Origin: Streptomyces venezuelae | Lineage (GTDB): Bacteria; Actinomycetota; Actinomycetes; Streptomycetales; Streptomycetaceae | NCBI RefSeq assembly: GCF_008642315.1 | Contig: NZ_CP029192.1 | Coordinates: 8,618,001 to 8,682,000, forward strand | Direction: 5' to 3' | Length of the DNA stretch: 64,000 nucleotides | In this document: piece by piece, positions 7,498-15,707 of the stretch | Position numbering within the stretch: position 1 is the first letter of the stretch | How the letters are laid out: each line of letters begins with the position of its first letter | Translations under genes and position numbers: made by a program | Notes under the pieces: generated by a model | What the model saw: only the letters and a program-made list of their open reading frames with translations | The model's database searches: none | What the model was told of the DNA's origin: nothing

Positions 7498-9278
7498 GCC
7501 GCTTCCAGGTCTACCGCGCCGCACTGCCCGAGGTGTGCTCCGCCGACCCGCGCCGCATGGTCTTCACCGCCGACGCCGAGGGCCGCTGCGAGATCTGCAC
7601 GTGGGACACCGCGACCCGCCGCTCCCGACGCGTCACCGACCGGCCCGGCGGCACCCTGCACGGCGCCATCGACCGCGACGCGCGGATCTGGTGGTTCGAC
7701 GAGGACGCCCGGGGCGTCGGGCAATGGCGCCACCAGGCCTTCACCGGCGGACCCGACAGGCCGGGCCTCACCGGCGTCCCGGACGGCACGGCCCGCGGCC
7801 TCGCCGTCATCGGCGGCCCCATCGCCACCATCGGCATCGGACTCGACGACAGCACCACGATCCGCATCGGCAGAAGAGGCGGCCCCGGCCGCGAGGTGAC
7901 GCGCGTCGAAGGACCCGCCGCCCTCGCCGGAATCGCCCCGAGCGGCGACCTGCTCGCCCTCACCCGCACCGCCGACTCGCCCGCCGCCGTCACCCTCCTC
8001 ACGCCCGACGGCACCGTCGTCGCCGTCCTGCCCGGCGACGGCCCGCACGGCAGACTCTGGGCCCTCGGCTTCGCACCCACCGGACCACGCCCCACGCTCC
8101 TCCTCGTCCGCGAGCACGAGGACCGCTACCTGCTCGCCACGTGGACCCCCGCGCGCGGCGCCGCCACCCACGACTGGTGCGCCTTCGACACCCAGATCAC
8201 CGCCCGCTGGTACCCGGACGGCCACTCCGTCCTGATCCGCCAGGACCGCCACGGCCGCTCCCTGCTCCACCGCGCGCACCTCGACGACCGCACCCTCACG
8301 CCCGTACCGACCCCGCCCGGCACGCTCCTGGACGCCGCCCCGCGCCCCGGCGGCGACCTCCACACCCTCTGGACCGACACCACGCACCCGCCGACGATGA
8401 CGTCCAGCACCGGCACACCCCTGCCACCGCTCGGCACCGTCACCGGCCACGTCCCCGGCACCGTGCGCGACATCCGCACCCCCGGCCCCGACGGCCCCGT
8501 GCACACCCTGCTGAGCCTCCCCGAGGACGGCACCGGACCGCACCCCGCCGTCTTCCTCGTGCACGGCGGCCCCGCCGACCACGACAGGGACGCCTACGAC
8601 GGCACCGTGCACTCCCTCGTCGCCTCCGGATTCGCCGTCGCCCGCGTCAACTACCGGGGCTCCACGGGCTACGGACCCAGCTGGCAGCGTGCCTACCGCG
8701 ACGGCGTCGGCCACACCCAGGTCGCCGACCTCGCCGCCGTCCACGCCGACCTCACCGCGCGCGGCCTGATCCGCCCGGACGCGACCGGCCTGTGGGGCAC
8801 CTCCTGGGGCGGCTACCTCGTCCTGCTCGCCCTCGGCACGCGGCCCGGACTGTGGCGGGCGGGCGTCGCCGTGAAGCCCGTCGCCGACTACGCCGCCGCC
8901 CACGCCGCGGGCACCGTCGCCCTGCGCGCCCTGGACGAGCGGCTGTTCGGCGGCACACCCGACCAGGTGCCCGCGCGATACGCGCACAGCTCCCCGATCC
9001 GGTACGCCGCCCGCGTACGGGACCCGCTGCTCGTCGTCGCCGCCACGCACGACACCAAGTGCCCGGCACAGCAGGTCCGTTCCTACCTCGGCGCCCTCGA
9101 CGCCGCCGGTGCCCGGCACGAGTCCCTGTGGCTGGACTCCGGGCACGACGGCTACGACGGCGGCGACCACATGACCGTACTGCGCCGCGCGGTGCTCTTC
9201 CTCGACCGGGAGCTCCGCCCACCCAGACGCCCCGCTCCGAGAGGTGAGGGGTCAGTGCACCACACCGTTCCGCACTGA
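7494..9278 (+). CDS. S9-family (prolyl oligopeptidase-like) serine peptidase
   Basis: A 594-residue cytoplasmic enzyme without a signal peptide. Residues 1-320 form a beta-propeller-like region of short strand repeats. Residues about 335-590 form the alpha/beta hydrolase domain with nucleophile Ser437 (GTSWGG), Asp520 (THDTK) and His551 (SGHDGYDGG). The GTG start overlaps the MFS stop by 4 bp (GTGA), with GGAGG upstream. It lies 29 bp before the precursor gene. S9 enzymes cut small peptides, often after proline, so it is the natural leader or follower protease here; the precursor has Pro at residues 10, 20 and 29. That role is inference. Confidence 0.9.
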   Translation: MSRFQVYRAALPEVCSADPRRMVFTADAEGRCEICTWDTATRRSRRVTDRPGGTLHGAIDRDARIWWFDEDARGVGQWRHQAFTGGPDRPGLTGVPDGTARGLAVIGGPIATIGIGLDDSTTIRIGRRGGPGREVTRVEGPAALAGIAPSGDLLALTRTADSPAAVTLLTPDGTVVAVLPGDGPHGRLWALGFAPTGPRPTLLLVREHEDRYLLATWTPARGAATHDWCAFDTQITARWYPDGHSVLIRQDRHGRSLLHRAHLDDRTLTPVPTPPGTLLDAAPRPGGDLHTLWTDTTHPPTMTSSTGTPLPPLGTVTGHVPGTVRDIRTPGPDGPVHTLLSLPEDGTGPHPAVFLVHGGPADHDRDAYDGTVHSLVASGFAVARVNYRGSTGYGPSWQRAYRDGVGHTQVADLAAVHADLTARGLIRPDATGLWGTSWGGYLVLLALGTRPGLWRAGVAVKPVADYAAAHAAGTVALRALDERLFGGTPDQVPARYAHSSPIRYAARVRDPLLVVAATHDTKCPAQQVRSYLGALDAAGARHESLWLDSGHDGYDGGDHMTVLRRAVLFLDRELRPPRRPAPRGEGSVHHTVPH

Positions 9279-9307
9279 ATCACTGAACTACCGAGAGGAG
9301 AGAGCCC

Positions 9308-9436
9308 ATGCAGAAGGACGTCATCCACAACGACCCGCTCGCGGAGGACGAGACGAACCGGAGGCCGAGCGTCGGCATCACGGTCACCGTCCCGTTCCGC
9401 AACGCCGAGGACGGCGAAGACACCGTCGAGGACTGA
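9308..9436 (+). CDS. Putative RiPP precursor peptide, 42 residues
   Basis: This ORF lies between the S9 peptidase and radical SAM genes, behind the strong site GAGAGGAGAGAG. It has 42 residues. The N-terminal half (residues 1-20) is polar and acidic, like a leader. Residues 21-30 read SVGITVTVPF, rich in beta-branched residues that are possible targets of a cobalamin radical SAM C-methyltransferase. Residues 31-42 are again acidic (ending EDTVED) and could be a follower. There is no Cys, so it is not a lanthipeptide or sactipeptide precursor. Position, size, ribosome binding site and codon use support it; the core boundary is inference. I do not recognise the sequence as a known product. Confidence 0.75.
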   Translation: MQKDVIHNDPLAEDETNRRPSVGITVTVPFRNAEDGEDTVED

Positions 9437-9442
9437 TCCCCA

Positions 9443-9479
9443 CCGGCCGGCCCCCTGGCACACCCCGGGGGCCGGCCGG
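9443..9479 (+). terminator. Very stable hairpin between precursor and radical SAM gene
   Basis: A perfect 13-bp all-GC stem: CCGGCCGGCCCCC at 9443-9455 pairs with 9467-9479 around an 11-nt loop. It begins 6 nt after the precursor stop and has no U tract. In RiPP operons such a hairpin often acts as a partial terminator or 3'-end stabiliser, giving more precursor than enzyme mRNA. The next gene has its own GGAGGAG site at 9494-9500. Confidence 0.75.
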
Positions 9480-9505
9480 CCCTCACACCCCCCGGAGGAG
9501 CGCCC

Positions 9506-11458
9506 GTGCGCGTACTGCTTGTCAACATGCCCTGGTCGCCCATCGACCTTCCGTCGCTCGCCCTGGGCATCCTCAAACGGAGTGTGGACGAGCGCGTCCC
9601 CGGCGCCACCGCCGAGGTCCTGCACGCCAACCTCGCCTTCACCGACTGGATCACCGAACGCACCGAGTTCACCGGTGACGACTACGAGTACTACGCGCTC
9701 TCCTCGTACTTCATGGGCTGCGGCGACTGGGTCTTCTCATCGGCCCTCTACGACGACCCGGAGTGGCGTGACGACGAGTTCACCACCGTCATGACCGGCA
9801 AACTGAAGGCCGCGCGGATGAAGATGACGCGCGCACTGCACCGCGTCGTCCCCGAGTTCGTCGAGATGATCGCCCAACAGGTCGTGGCGAGCGACCCCGA
9901 CGTCGTCGGATTCACCTCCACCTTCCAGCAGAACACCGCCGCCCTCGCCTGCGCCCGCCGCGTCAAGGAACTCGCCCCGCACCTCGTGACCGTCATGGGC
10001 GGCGCCAACTGCGACGGCGAACAGGGCGCCGCCGTGCACCGCAACTTCCCCTTCGTCGACCACGTCGTGCGCGGTGAGGGCGAGGCCGCCTTCCCCGCGC
10101 TCCTCACCGCCCTCACGGAGAGGACCCCGCTCGGCGACATTCCCGGGCTCTGCCATCGCGACGCCACGGGCAAGAGCGTCGCCAACGCCATGGCCACCCG
10201 GCCGCTGCCGCCCGCCGCGATCCTGCCGCCCGACTACAGCGGCTACTTCGAACGCCTCGCCGCGTCCGTGGCCCGCAACTGGGTCGAGCCCAAACTCGTC
10301 GTCGAGGGCGCGCGCGGCTGCTGGTGGGGCGAGAAACACCACTGCACCTTCTGCGGGCTCAACGGCTCGTTCATGGAGTTCCGCTCCAAGAGCCCGGACA
10401 CCTTCTACGACGAGATCATGGAACTGGCCCGCCGCCACAAGGTCCTGGACATGTACGTCGTCGACAACATCCTCGACATGCGCTACCTCACCACCGTGCT
10501 GCCCCGCATCATCGAGAGCGGCTACGACCTGCGCCTGCACATCGAGATCAAGGCCAACATGAAGCGCAGCCAACTGCGCACCCTCGCCGACGCGGGACTC
10601 ATCTACGTCCAGCCCGGCATCGAGAGCCTCAACAGCCGGGTCCTCGACCTGATGGACAAGGGCGTGAGCGGCTGCCAGAACGTCCGGATGCTCCGCGACG
10701 GCGCCGAGACCGGACTCTCCGTCGCCTGGAACTACCTCCACGGATTCCCCGGCGAGAGCGCCGAGGACTACGACCCCGTCATCGCGCAGATCCCCGCCCT
10801 CGAACACCTCGACCCACCGGTCGACCTCTCCGCCCGCATCGCCATCGAACGCTTCAGCCCCTACTTCGAGCGCCCCGAACTCGGCTTCACCGGCCTGCGC
10901 CCCGAAGGCCACTACCGCTTCACCTACGACCTGCCCGAAGAAGAGCTGTACGGCATGGCGTACGTCTTCGAGGCTCCCGCCCGCGGCATCGGCGAGACCA
11001 CCGTCAAGGCTCTCAACGAGGCACTCGCCGACTGGCGCAAACACCACACCGACGCCCGCCTCACCCACGACGACCACGGCGACCGCATCATCCTCGTCAG
11101 CCGCCGGCGCACCTTCTCCTGGCACGCCATGGAGCTCACCGACCCCTTCGAGCTGGCCGTCTTCCGCCTCCTCGACCAGCCGCACAGCGTCCAGGCACTT
11201 TTGCGGAAGGCCGCCGCACGGGTCTCCGACATGACTCTCGACGAGACCAGGGTCCAGGAACTCCTCGACTCCTGGCTCGCTCTCGGCATCGTCTTCTCCG
11301 ACGCCGGCCAGTACGTCCACATCGCACCGGCCGCGGTCAACGAGGACCTGCTCCGCCTCGACTTCATGCGGCACATCCACGCGGAGGAGACGCCCCTCGC
11401 GTCGCTGTCCGAGTCCGCGACCGTGCCCGAGCCCGCCCGATCCGGAGGAGCACAGTGA
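9506..11458 (+). CDS. Cobalamin-binding radical SAM RiPP maturase (C-methyltransferase type)
   Basis: A 650-residue enzyme. Residues 1-200 resemble a B12-binding Rossmann domain (RVLLVNMPW, PSLALGILK, VMGGANCDGEQG, VRGEGEAAFPALL). The radical SAM domain follows, with its [4Fe-4S] ligands in GCWWGEKHHCTFCGLNGSF: Cys272, Cys280 and Cys283, a CX7CX2C spacing instead of the usual CX3CX2C. This motif marks the RiPP maturation radical SAM protein 1 family. The C-terminal 150 residues are an unassigned domain. GTG start with GGAGGAG 5 nt upstream. It is expected to modify the upstream 42-residue peptide, probably by C-methylation of unactivated carbons; the exact chemistry is unknown. It overlaps the DUF5825 gene by 4 bp. 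Confidence 0.93.
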   Translation: MRVLLVNMPWSPIDLPSLALGILKRSVDERVPGATAEVLHANLAFTDWITERTEFTGDDYEYYALSSYFMGCGDWVFSSALYDDPEWRDDEFTTVMTGKLKAARMKMTRALHRVVPEFVEMIAQQVVASDPDVVGFTSTFQQNTAALACARRVKELAPHLVTVMGGANCDGEQGAAVHRNFPFVDHVVRGEGEAAFPALLTALTERTPLGDIPGLCHRDATGKSVANAMATRPLPPAAILPPDYSGYFERLAASVARNWVEPKLVVEGARGCWWGEKHHCTFCGLNGSFMEFRSKSPDTFYDEIMELARRHKVLDMYVVDNILDMRYLTTVLPRIIESGYDLRLHIEIKANMKRSQLRTLADAGLIYVQPGIESLNSRVLDLMDKGVSGCQNVRMLRDGAETGLSVAWNYLHGFPGESAEDYDPVIAQIPALEHLDPPVDLSARIAIERFSPYFERPELGFTGLRPEGHYRFTYDLPEEELYGMAYVFEAPARGIGETTVKALNEALADWRKHHTDARLTHDDHGDRIILVSRRRTFSWHAMELTDPFELAVFRLLDQPHSVQALLRKAAARVSDMTLDETRVQELLDSWLALGIVFSDAGQYVHIAPAAVNEDLLRLDFMRHIHAEETPLASLSESATVPEPARSGGAQ

Positions 11459-12108
11459 CCGCCACCCTCGCCACGCCGACCCTGCTCGCCTGGCGCGACT
11501 ACGACCCCGCCGCGTGCGCGCTGCCCGGCATGTTCCTGGGCGAGGTGCCGCTGCCGGGACCGCCACACGGCCAGGCCGAACGCCTCTGGCAGCTCGGTGC
11601 GCGTCGGGTGCGCCTGCCCGACCCCGTCGACCTCACGGCCACCGCGGACCCGGCCGCCGCCCTGCATGGGCTCGGCCTCGTGCGGGACCTGACCGCGCGA
11701 GCCGTCATGGTCGAGTGGAAACTGCGGCTCGACCCCGACTCGGGGGACGGGTGGCGCATGCTCAGTCACCTCCAGCCGCCCGCGGTGCTCCTCGGCCCAC
11801 AGGGCGCGGAGGACGCGCTGAACACCTGGCGGCGCGGCCACTACCTGTGCAAATGCCTGTGGCGCAAGGGTCCGGGCTTCATCCAGATCCGCGACCGCAG
11901 ATGGGGCGAGCTGCGCCGCTTCACCGCCGACGAACCCGAGTACGAGACGACCATCGACCGCCTCGACCACGGCGCACTCGCCGACACCGTGCCGAAGGCG
12001 GTCCTGGACGATTTCCGCGGCGAACAGCTCGTCCTGGACATCGGCCCGTACGCGTGGTGGCTGCCGTACCGGGTCAGCCGCTGGCTCCAGCAGTCGATCG
12101 CGATCTGA
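11455..12108 (+). CDS. DUF5825-family protein, partner of the radical SAM maturase
   Basis: A 217-residue soluble protein. The GTG start overlaps the radical SAM stop (GTGA), so the two are translationally coupled. Recognisable stretches are LGLVRDLTARAVMVEWKLRL, RGHYLCKCLWRKGPGFIQIR and the C-terminal AWWLPYRVSRWLQQ. I recognise it as the DUF5825 family, which in streptomycetes recurs next to this type of radical SAM enzyme. Its biochemical role is unknown; precursor recognition or maturase assembly would fit. It is the last gene of the RiPP operon. Confidence 0.8.
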   Translation: MTATLATPTLLAWRDYDPAACALPGMFLGEVPLPGPPHGQAERLWQLGARRVRLPDPVDLTATADPAAALHGLGLVRDLTARAVMVEWKLRLDPDSGDGWRMLSHLQPPAVLLGPQGAEDALNTWRRGHYLCKCLWRKGPGFIQIRDRRWGELRRFTADEPEYETTIDRLDHGALADTVPKAVLDDFRGEQLVLDIGPYAWWLPYRVSRWLQQSIAI

Positions 12109-12180
12109 GGAACCCGAAAGATATGCACGGGACCGGGGCGGAGTAGAGGACAGAAGCTGACCGCGTTGTCTGGGAGCGTG

Positions 12181-12206
12181 GTGCTCGGCCGCACAGAACC
12201 GAGCAC
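12181..12206 (+). terminator. Hairpin after the RiPP operon
   Basis: GTGCTCGG (12181-12188) pairs perfectly with CCGAGCAC (12199-12206) around a 10-nt loop, 73 bp after the DUF5825 stop and 22 bp before the next start. It may end the operon or structure the next 5' UTR. There is no U tract. Confidence 0.4.
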
Positions 12207-12227
12207 CGAGCACCCAGGAGCAGCCGC

Positions 12228-13370
12228 ATGTCCGCGAACGTCACCGTCCTCGACACCCGGACCCTGAACCGAGCGACCCTCGCACGGCAACTGCTCCTCG
12301 ACCGCGCCGACCTGCCGGCCCTCGACGCGGTCGCCCACCTCTGCGGACTCCAGGCCCAGGAGCCGCAGGAACCGTTCGTCGGACTCTGGTCGCGGCTGCG
12401 CGCCTTCGAGCCGGGCACCCTCTGTGACCTGCTCGTCCAGCGGCGCGTGGTCCGCACCCACCTCATGCGCCGTACGGTCCACCTCGTCACCGCCGATGAC
12501 GCCCTGGCCTGGCGCACCCGGCACGACGCGATGCTGCGCCAGCGGGTGCTCGGCGTCTACCGCCGTGAACTCGACGGCGTGGACCTCGGCGAACTCGCCG
12601 CGGCGGGCCGGGAGACGATGTCCGACGGGGAACCGCGCACCATGGCCGAGCTGACGCGCGCGGTCGCCGACCGCTGGCCGGGGGTGCCCGCGCGGGCGCT
12701 GGGGGAGATGCTGATCGCCGGGGTGGTGCCCATGGTGCAGCTGCCGCCGCGCGGCCTGTGGCGGACGAAGGGCGGCGTACGCAACCTTCCGCTCGCCACC
12801 TGGCTGGGAAGGGAACCGGCCCCCGACCCGTCCGCCACGAACTCCGACGCCCCGAACGACGCCTCCCCGGACGGCTCCGACCCCGTCGGCCAGGCCATCC
12901 TGCGCCGCTACCTGGCCGCCTACGGCCCCGCCGCCACGGCCGATCTGCGCGCCTGGAGCGGTCTCGCCGGGCTCCCGGCCGCGGTCGCCGCCGCCCGCCC
13001 CGAACTCGTCTCCTTCCGCGACGAGCGCGGCCGCGAACTGCTCGACCTCCCCGACGCGCCACGCCCGGACCCCGACACCCCGGCGCCTGTCCGCTTCCTG
13101 CCCGCGTTCGACAACGCGATCCTCGGCTATCAGGAGCGCGGCCGGATCATCGACGACGCCCACCGCGGACTGTCGGTCGCCGGGGAGCGGGTCGTCCTGG
13201 TCGACGGGCGCGTCTCGGCGACGTGGACCGTGGAGCAGGACACCGTGGTGGCGAAGCCGCTGCGGCGTTTCACCCGCGCCGAGCGCGCGGACGTCGCGGA
13301 GGAAGGGCGTGCGGTGGCGATGTTCCTGTCGGACAAGGCGAGCGAGCGCGTACGCGTCGACGCGTCCTGA
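12228..13370 (+). CDS. AlkZ-like winged-helix DNA glycosylase (HTH_42 family)
   Basis: A 380-residue protein of the HTH_42 / winged-helix DNA-binding family that includes AlkZ, the glycosylase that unhooks azinomycin crosslinks. The QxQ catalytic motif is present as LQAQEP, with Gln42 and Gln44. RTHLMRRTVHLVTADDALAW matches the conserved first winged-helix region, and length equals that of AlkZ. An insert rich in Asp, Asn and Ser lies near residues 195-225. The ribosome binding site is CAGGAG. It follows the RiPP operon by 119 bp, so it may be a separate base-repair gene; no crosslinking product is evident nearby. Confidence 0.8.
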   Translation: MSANVTVLDTRTLNRATLARQLLLDRADLPALDAVAHLCGLQAQEPQEPFVGLWSRLRAFEPGTLCDLLVQRRVVRTHLMRRTVHLVTADDALAWRTRHDAMLRQRVLGVYRRELDGVDLGELAAAGRETMSDGEPRTMAELTRAVADRWPGVPARALGEMLIAGVVPMVQLPPRGLWRTKGGVRNLPLATWLGREPAPDPSATNSDAPNDASPDGSDPVGQAILRRYLAAYGPAATADLRAWSGLAGLPAAVAAARPELVSFRDERGRELLDLPDAPRPDPDTPAPVRFLPAFDNAILGYQERGRIIDDAHRGLSVAGERVVLVDGRVSATWTVEQDTVVAKPLRRFTRAERADVAEEGRAVAMFLSDKASERVRVDAS

Positions 13371-13560
13371 CGGCACCGCCATCACGCCGTTCCCGGACGT
13401 GTATCGCAGGGCGGGTGCGGGGCGGGGCGCCGCCCTCCCTCACCACGTCAGCCGTACAGACGTGACATCTGCAAAGGCCATCACGTCAGGGCGGGTTGAC
13501 GCCACGCACTGCCCGGGAACCTTGCGGCCACACAGCGGCTGCTCGCAGGCTCTCGCCGCA

Positions 13561-13574
13561 TGAGAGCGCTCTCG
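13561..13574. promoter_or_regulatory. LacI-family-type operator
   Basis: TGAGAGCGCTCTCG contains the perfect 12-bp palindrome GAGAGCGCTCTC with a central CG step, as LacI-type regulators recognise. It matches the CebR box TGGGAGCGCTCCCA at 11 of 14 positions. It lies 39 bp before the papain-inhibitor start. A second CTCTC...GAGAG pair overlaps on each side (13550-13584). Confidence 0.45.
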
Positions 13575-13612
13575 GCGTGAGAGCGCCCGTGACGGGAGTG
13601 GGGTGGCGCATC

Positions 13613-14023
13613 ATGAGGCTCAGACGGTGGAGCGGTGTCGTGGCCGCGGCGGTGGTCGGTGTCGCGGTCGGCACCGGAACGGCCCACGCCGACATACCCA
13701 TCGGCCAGCCGATGTCCGGGAAGTCCACGTACTACAACGACAAGGGGTACGGCGCCTGCGGGACACCCATCGACGCGTCGACCCAGGACCTCGTGGCCGT
13801 CTCCGCCGCGTGGTGGACCACGGCCAACCTCAACAACGACCCTCTGTGCCAGGGGATTTCTGTGCAGGTGACCTACCAGGGCAGGACGATCACCGTGCCG
13901 GTCCGGGACAAGTGCCCGTCCTGCGCCTCGACGCACATCGACCTCAGCCAGACCGCGTTCCGCCGTCTGGCGCCCCTCGACGTCGGCGTGATCAACGGCG
14001 TCACATGGAAGTTCGTGCGGTAG
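13613..14023 (+). CDS. Secreted papain-inhibitor-like / RlpA-type double-psi barrel protein
   Basis: A 136-residue secreted protein. Residues 1-24 are a Sec signal peptide ending GTAHA. The mature part starts DIPIGQPMSGKSTYYNDKG and continues with a double-psi beta-barrel (GACGTPID, VPVRDKCPSCASTHIDLS, FRRLAPLDVGVINGVTWKF). This closely resembles SPI, the cysteine/serine endopeptidase inhibitor of Streptomyces mobaraensis, and the expansin/RlpA fold. Four Cys could form two disulfides. It probably blocks foreign or self proteases outside the cell. A LacI-type palindrome upstream suggests sugar-responsive expression. Its 3' end overlaps the convergent GNAT gene by 23 bp. Confidence 0.85.
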   Translation: MRLRRWSGVVAAAVVGVAVGTGTAHADIPIGQPMSGKSTYYNDKGYGACGTPIDASTQDLVAVSAAWWTTANLNNDPLCQGISVQVTYQGRTITVPVRDKCPSCASTHIDLSQTAFRRLAPLDVGVINGVTWKFVR

Positions 14024-14552
14024 CACGGGCGAACACGAGCAGCGTGCGCGAACCGTCCCCCTGCTCCTCGGTGCGACTGCCCGTCCGCCGGAATCCGCAC
14101 TTCTCGGCGACCCTGATCGACGCGGCGTTGTCCTCGTCGGCTTCGAGGAGCACCTGACGCAACCCGAGCTCGTGCAGAGCCCAACTCGCGAGCAGTCGCA
14201 CGGCCCTGGGGGCGATGCCGTGGCCGCGCCGGGCGGGAAACACGCTGTACGCCACGGTCGCCACGTCATCGTCCCGGAACTGCAGGTTGATGATGCCGAC
14301 CGGTTCGTCCGTCAGGGCGTCCGCGATCACCAAGGGCGCCGCCCGGCCCGTTCGCCACGCCTCCTCGACCCGGGACAGGCTCGTGCGGCGAGCGGCGTCA
14401 TCCATGGGCGGGTCGTCGAGCCACCGGACCGTGTCGGGGTCGCGGCCGGCTGCTTGGATGGGGTGCAGATCCGACGCACGCCGGAGCCGCAGGGCCACGA
14501 CCCCGTCGGCGAGCGGTTGCGACAACGGTTCTATCGGCGTCGAGCGTCCCAT
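14001..14552 (-). CDS. GNAT-family N-acetyltransferase
   Basis: A 183-residue acetyl-CoA-dependent transferase of the RimJ/RimL type. Motif A is VAYSVFPARRGHGIAPRAVRLL, and motif B is GLRQVLLEADEDNAASIRVAEKCGF. The acceptor cannot be predicted. It lies in the same direction as the membrane-protein gene upstream, 9 bp away, so the two are probably co-transcribed. Confidence 0.9.
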   Translation of the reverse strand: MGRSTPIEPLSQPLADGVVALRLRRASDLHPIQAAGRDPDTVRWLDDPPMDDAARRTSLSRVEEAWRTGRAAPLVIADALTDEPVGIINLQFRDDDVATVAYSVFPARRGHGIAPRAVRLLASWALHELGLRQVLLEADEDNAASIRVAEKCGFRRTGSRTEEQGDGSRTLLVFARATARTSM

Positions 14553-14561
14553 GCGTCGATC

Positions 14562-15626
14562 CTACGAACCCTCGTACGCTCCCGTGGGCACGTTTCCCCT
14601 CTGTGCCGCAGCGGACCCCAAGTCCTCGCGGAGCCGGGCGAACGCCGAGCAGACCACCGGCATGACCAGCGGGGGGAGGAGCAGGAGGGCCACGGCCGTC
14701 GGCAGGACCTTCATCAGCACTCCGGTGATCCACACGTTGTCGTCGCTGAGCCGGAGCATGCCGAGGCCGGCGTAGTGGACGAGGGGAGCGGCCGCGTACG
14801 GGGCCAGCCAGAGGAAGAGGAACGCGGCCGCGGTGACAGCCGCGCCCACGCCGAGGGTGCGCAGCCGCGCGCGGCGCGTCAGTACCCAGGAGCGGTGCAG
14901 CGCCGCGAACGGGGAGCGGCGCGCCAGCACCGTCTCGGCCGTGGCCAACGCGAGCCGTGAGTACAGCAGCGGGCCGAGGCAGCCCACGGCGATCGGCAGC
15001 ACCCATCCCACCAGCGTGTACTGCGGGGCCGCGGTCTCGCCGATCGGCGTGCGCTCCACACCGGGAACCCCGCCGCTCTCGACGAATGCCCACAGCATCA
15101 GTGCCGCCACCACCACGGTGCCCACCGCGAGCCCGGTCAGCGCGTTGACGGCGAGCGCGGCGGGCAGCCGCCGCCGGGTGCGCTGCCACACCTCGCGTGC
15201 GGACAGCGGTCCGCCGTCGTGCGCGGCATGCGAGGCGCCGACGGCGTGGGCGGCGTGCAGGACGGAGAGGACGAGGAGGGCCAGCACCAGCAGCGCGGGC
15301 ATCATGACGAAGGCGACCTTCGCCAACTCGGGCGTGGCGCCGTCGGCGTAGGCCACATAGGAGTCCTCGTTGGCGATGTTGCGGTCCGCGTACTGCCGTA
15401 CGCCTTCGAAGGTGTCCCACGCCGCCGCGAATCCGCCGGCCAGCACGGCACAGCCGAGCACGACGGTCAGGGCGGAGACGCGGAGGGTGAAGCCGTGGAC
15501 CGCGCGGGGCTGACGTCTGAAGGCACCGAGCGTCTCGCCGAGGTTCCCGCGAGCCGTCTGCTCGGCGGGGCGGCCGTCGATGCCGGCGGCCGAAGTGTGG
15601 GTCGGCCGGGTTCCGTCGTGCGCCAT
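14562..15626 (-). CDS. Multispanning membrane protein of unknown function
   Basis: A 354-residue protein with about six hydrophobic segments, for example residues 48-70 (VSALTVVLGCAVLAGGFAAA), MMPALLVLALLVLSVLHAAH, AVNALTGLAVGTVVVAALML and VLMKVLPTAVALLLLPPLVM. The N-terminal 45 residues are cytoplasmic and polar. The segment FAALHRSWVLTRRARLRTLG resembles the helix-turn region of the membrane domains found in glycerophosphodiester phosphodiesterase-type proteins, but this is weak. GGAGG precedes the ATG. It is followed closely by the GNAT gene. Confidence 0.8.
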   Translation of the reverse strand: MAHDGTRPTHTSAAGIDGRPAEQTARGNLGETLGAFRRQPRAVHGFTLRVSALTVVLGCAVLAGGFAAAWDTFEGVRQYADRNIANEDSYVAYADGATPELAKVAFVMMPALLVLALLVLSVLHAAHAVGASHAAHDGGPLSAREVWQRTRRRLPAALAVNALTGLAVGTVVVAALMLWAFVESGGVPGVERTPIGETAAPQYTLVGWVLPIAVGCLGPLLYSRLALATAETVLARRSPFAALHRSWVLTRRARLRTLGVGAAVTAAAFLFLWLAPYAAAPLVHYAGLGMLRLSDDNVWITGVLMKVLPTAVALLLLPPLVMPVVCSAFARLREDLGSAAAQRGNVPTGAYEGS

Positions 15627-15707
15627 GCTGTGGTCGGACCTCCGCGCGGTTTCGTGGTGACTACAGCCAGGACGCGGCGGGAGCCGTACGAGGTTCCCGT
15701 GCCCTGG

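Noticed and set aside
9308..9436. Lanthipeptide or sactipeptide interpretation of the precursor
   Set aside because: The peptide has no Cys, and no LanB, LanC, LanM or SPASM-domain enzyme is present.
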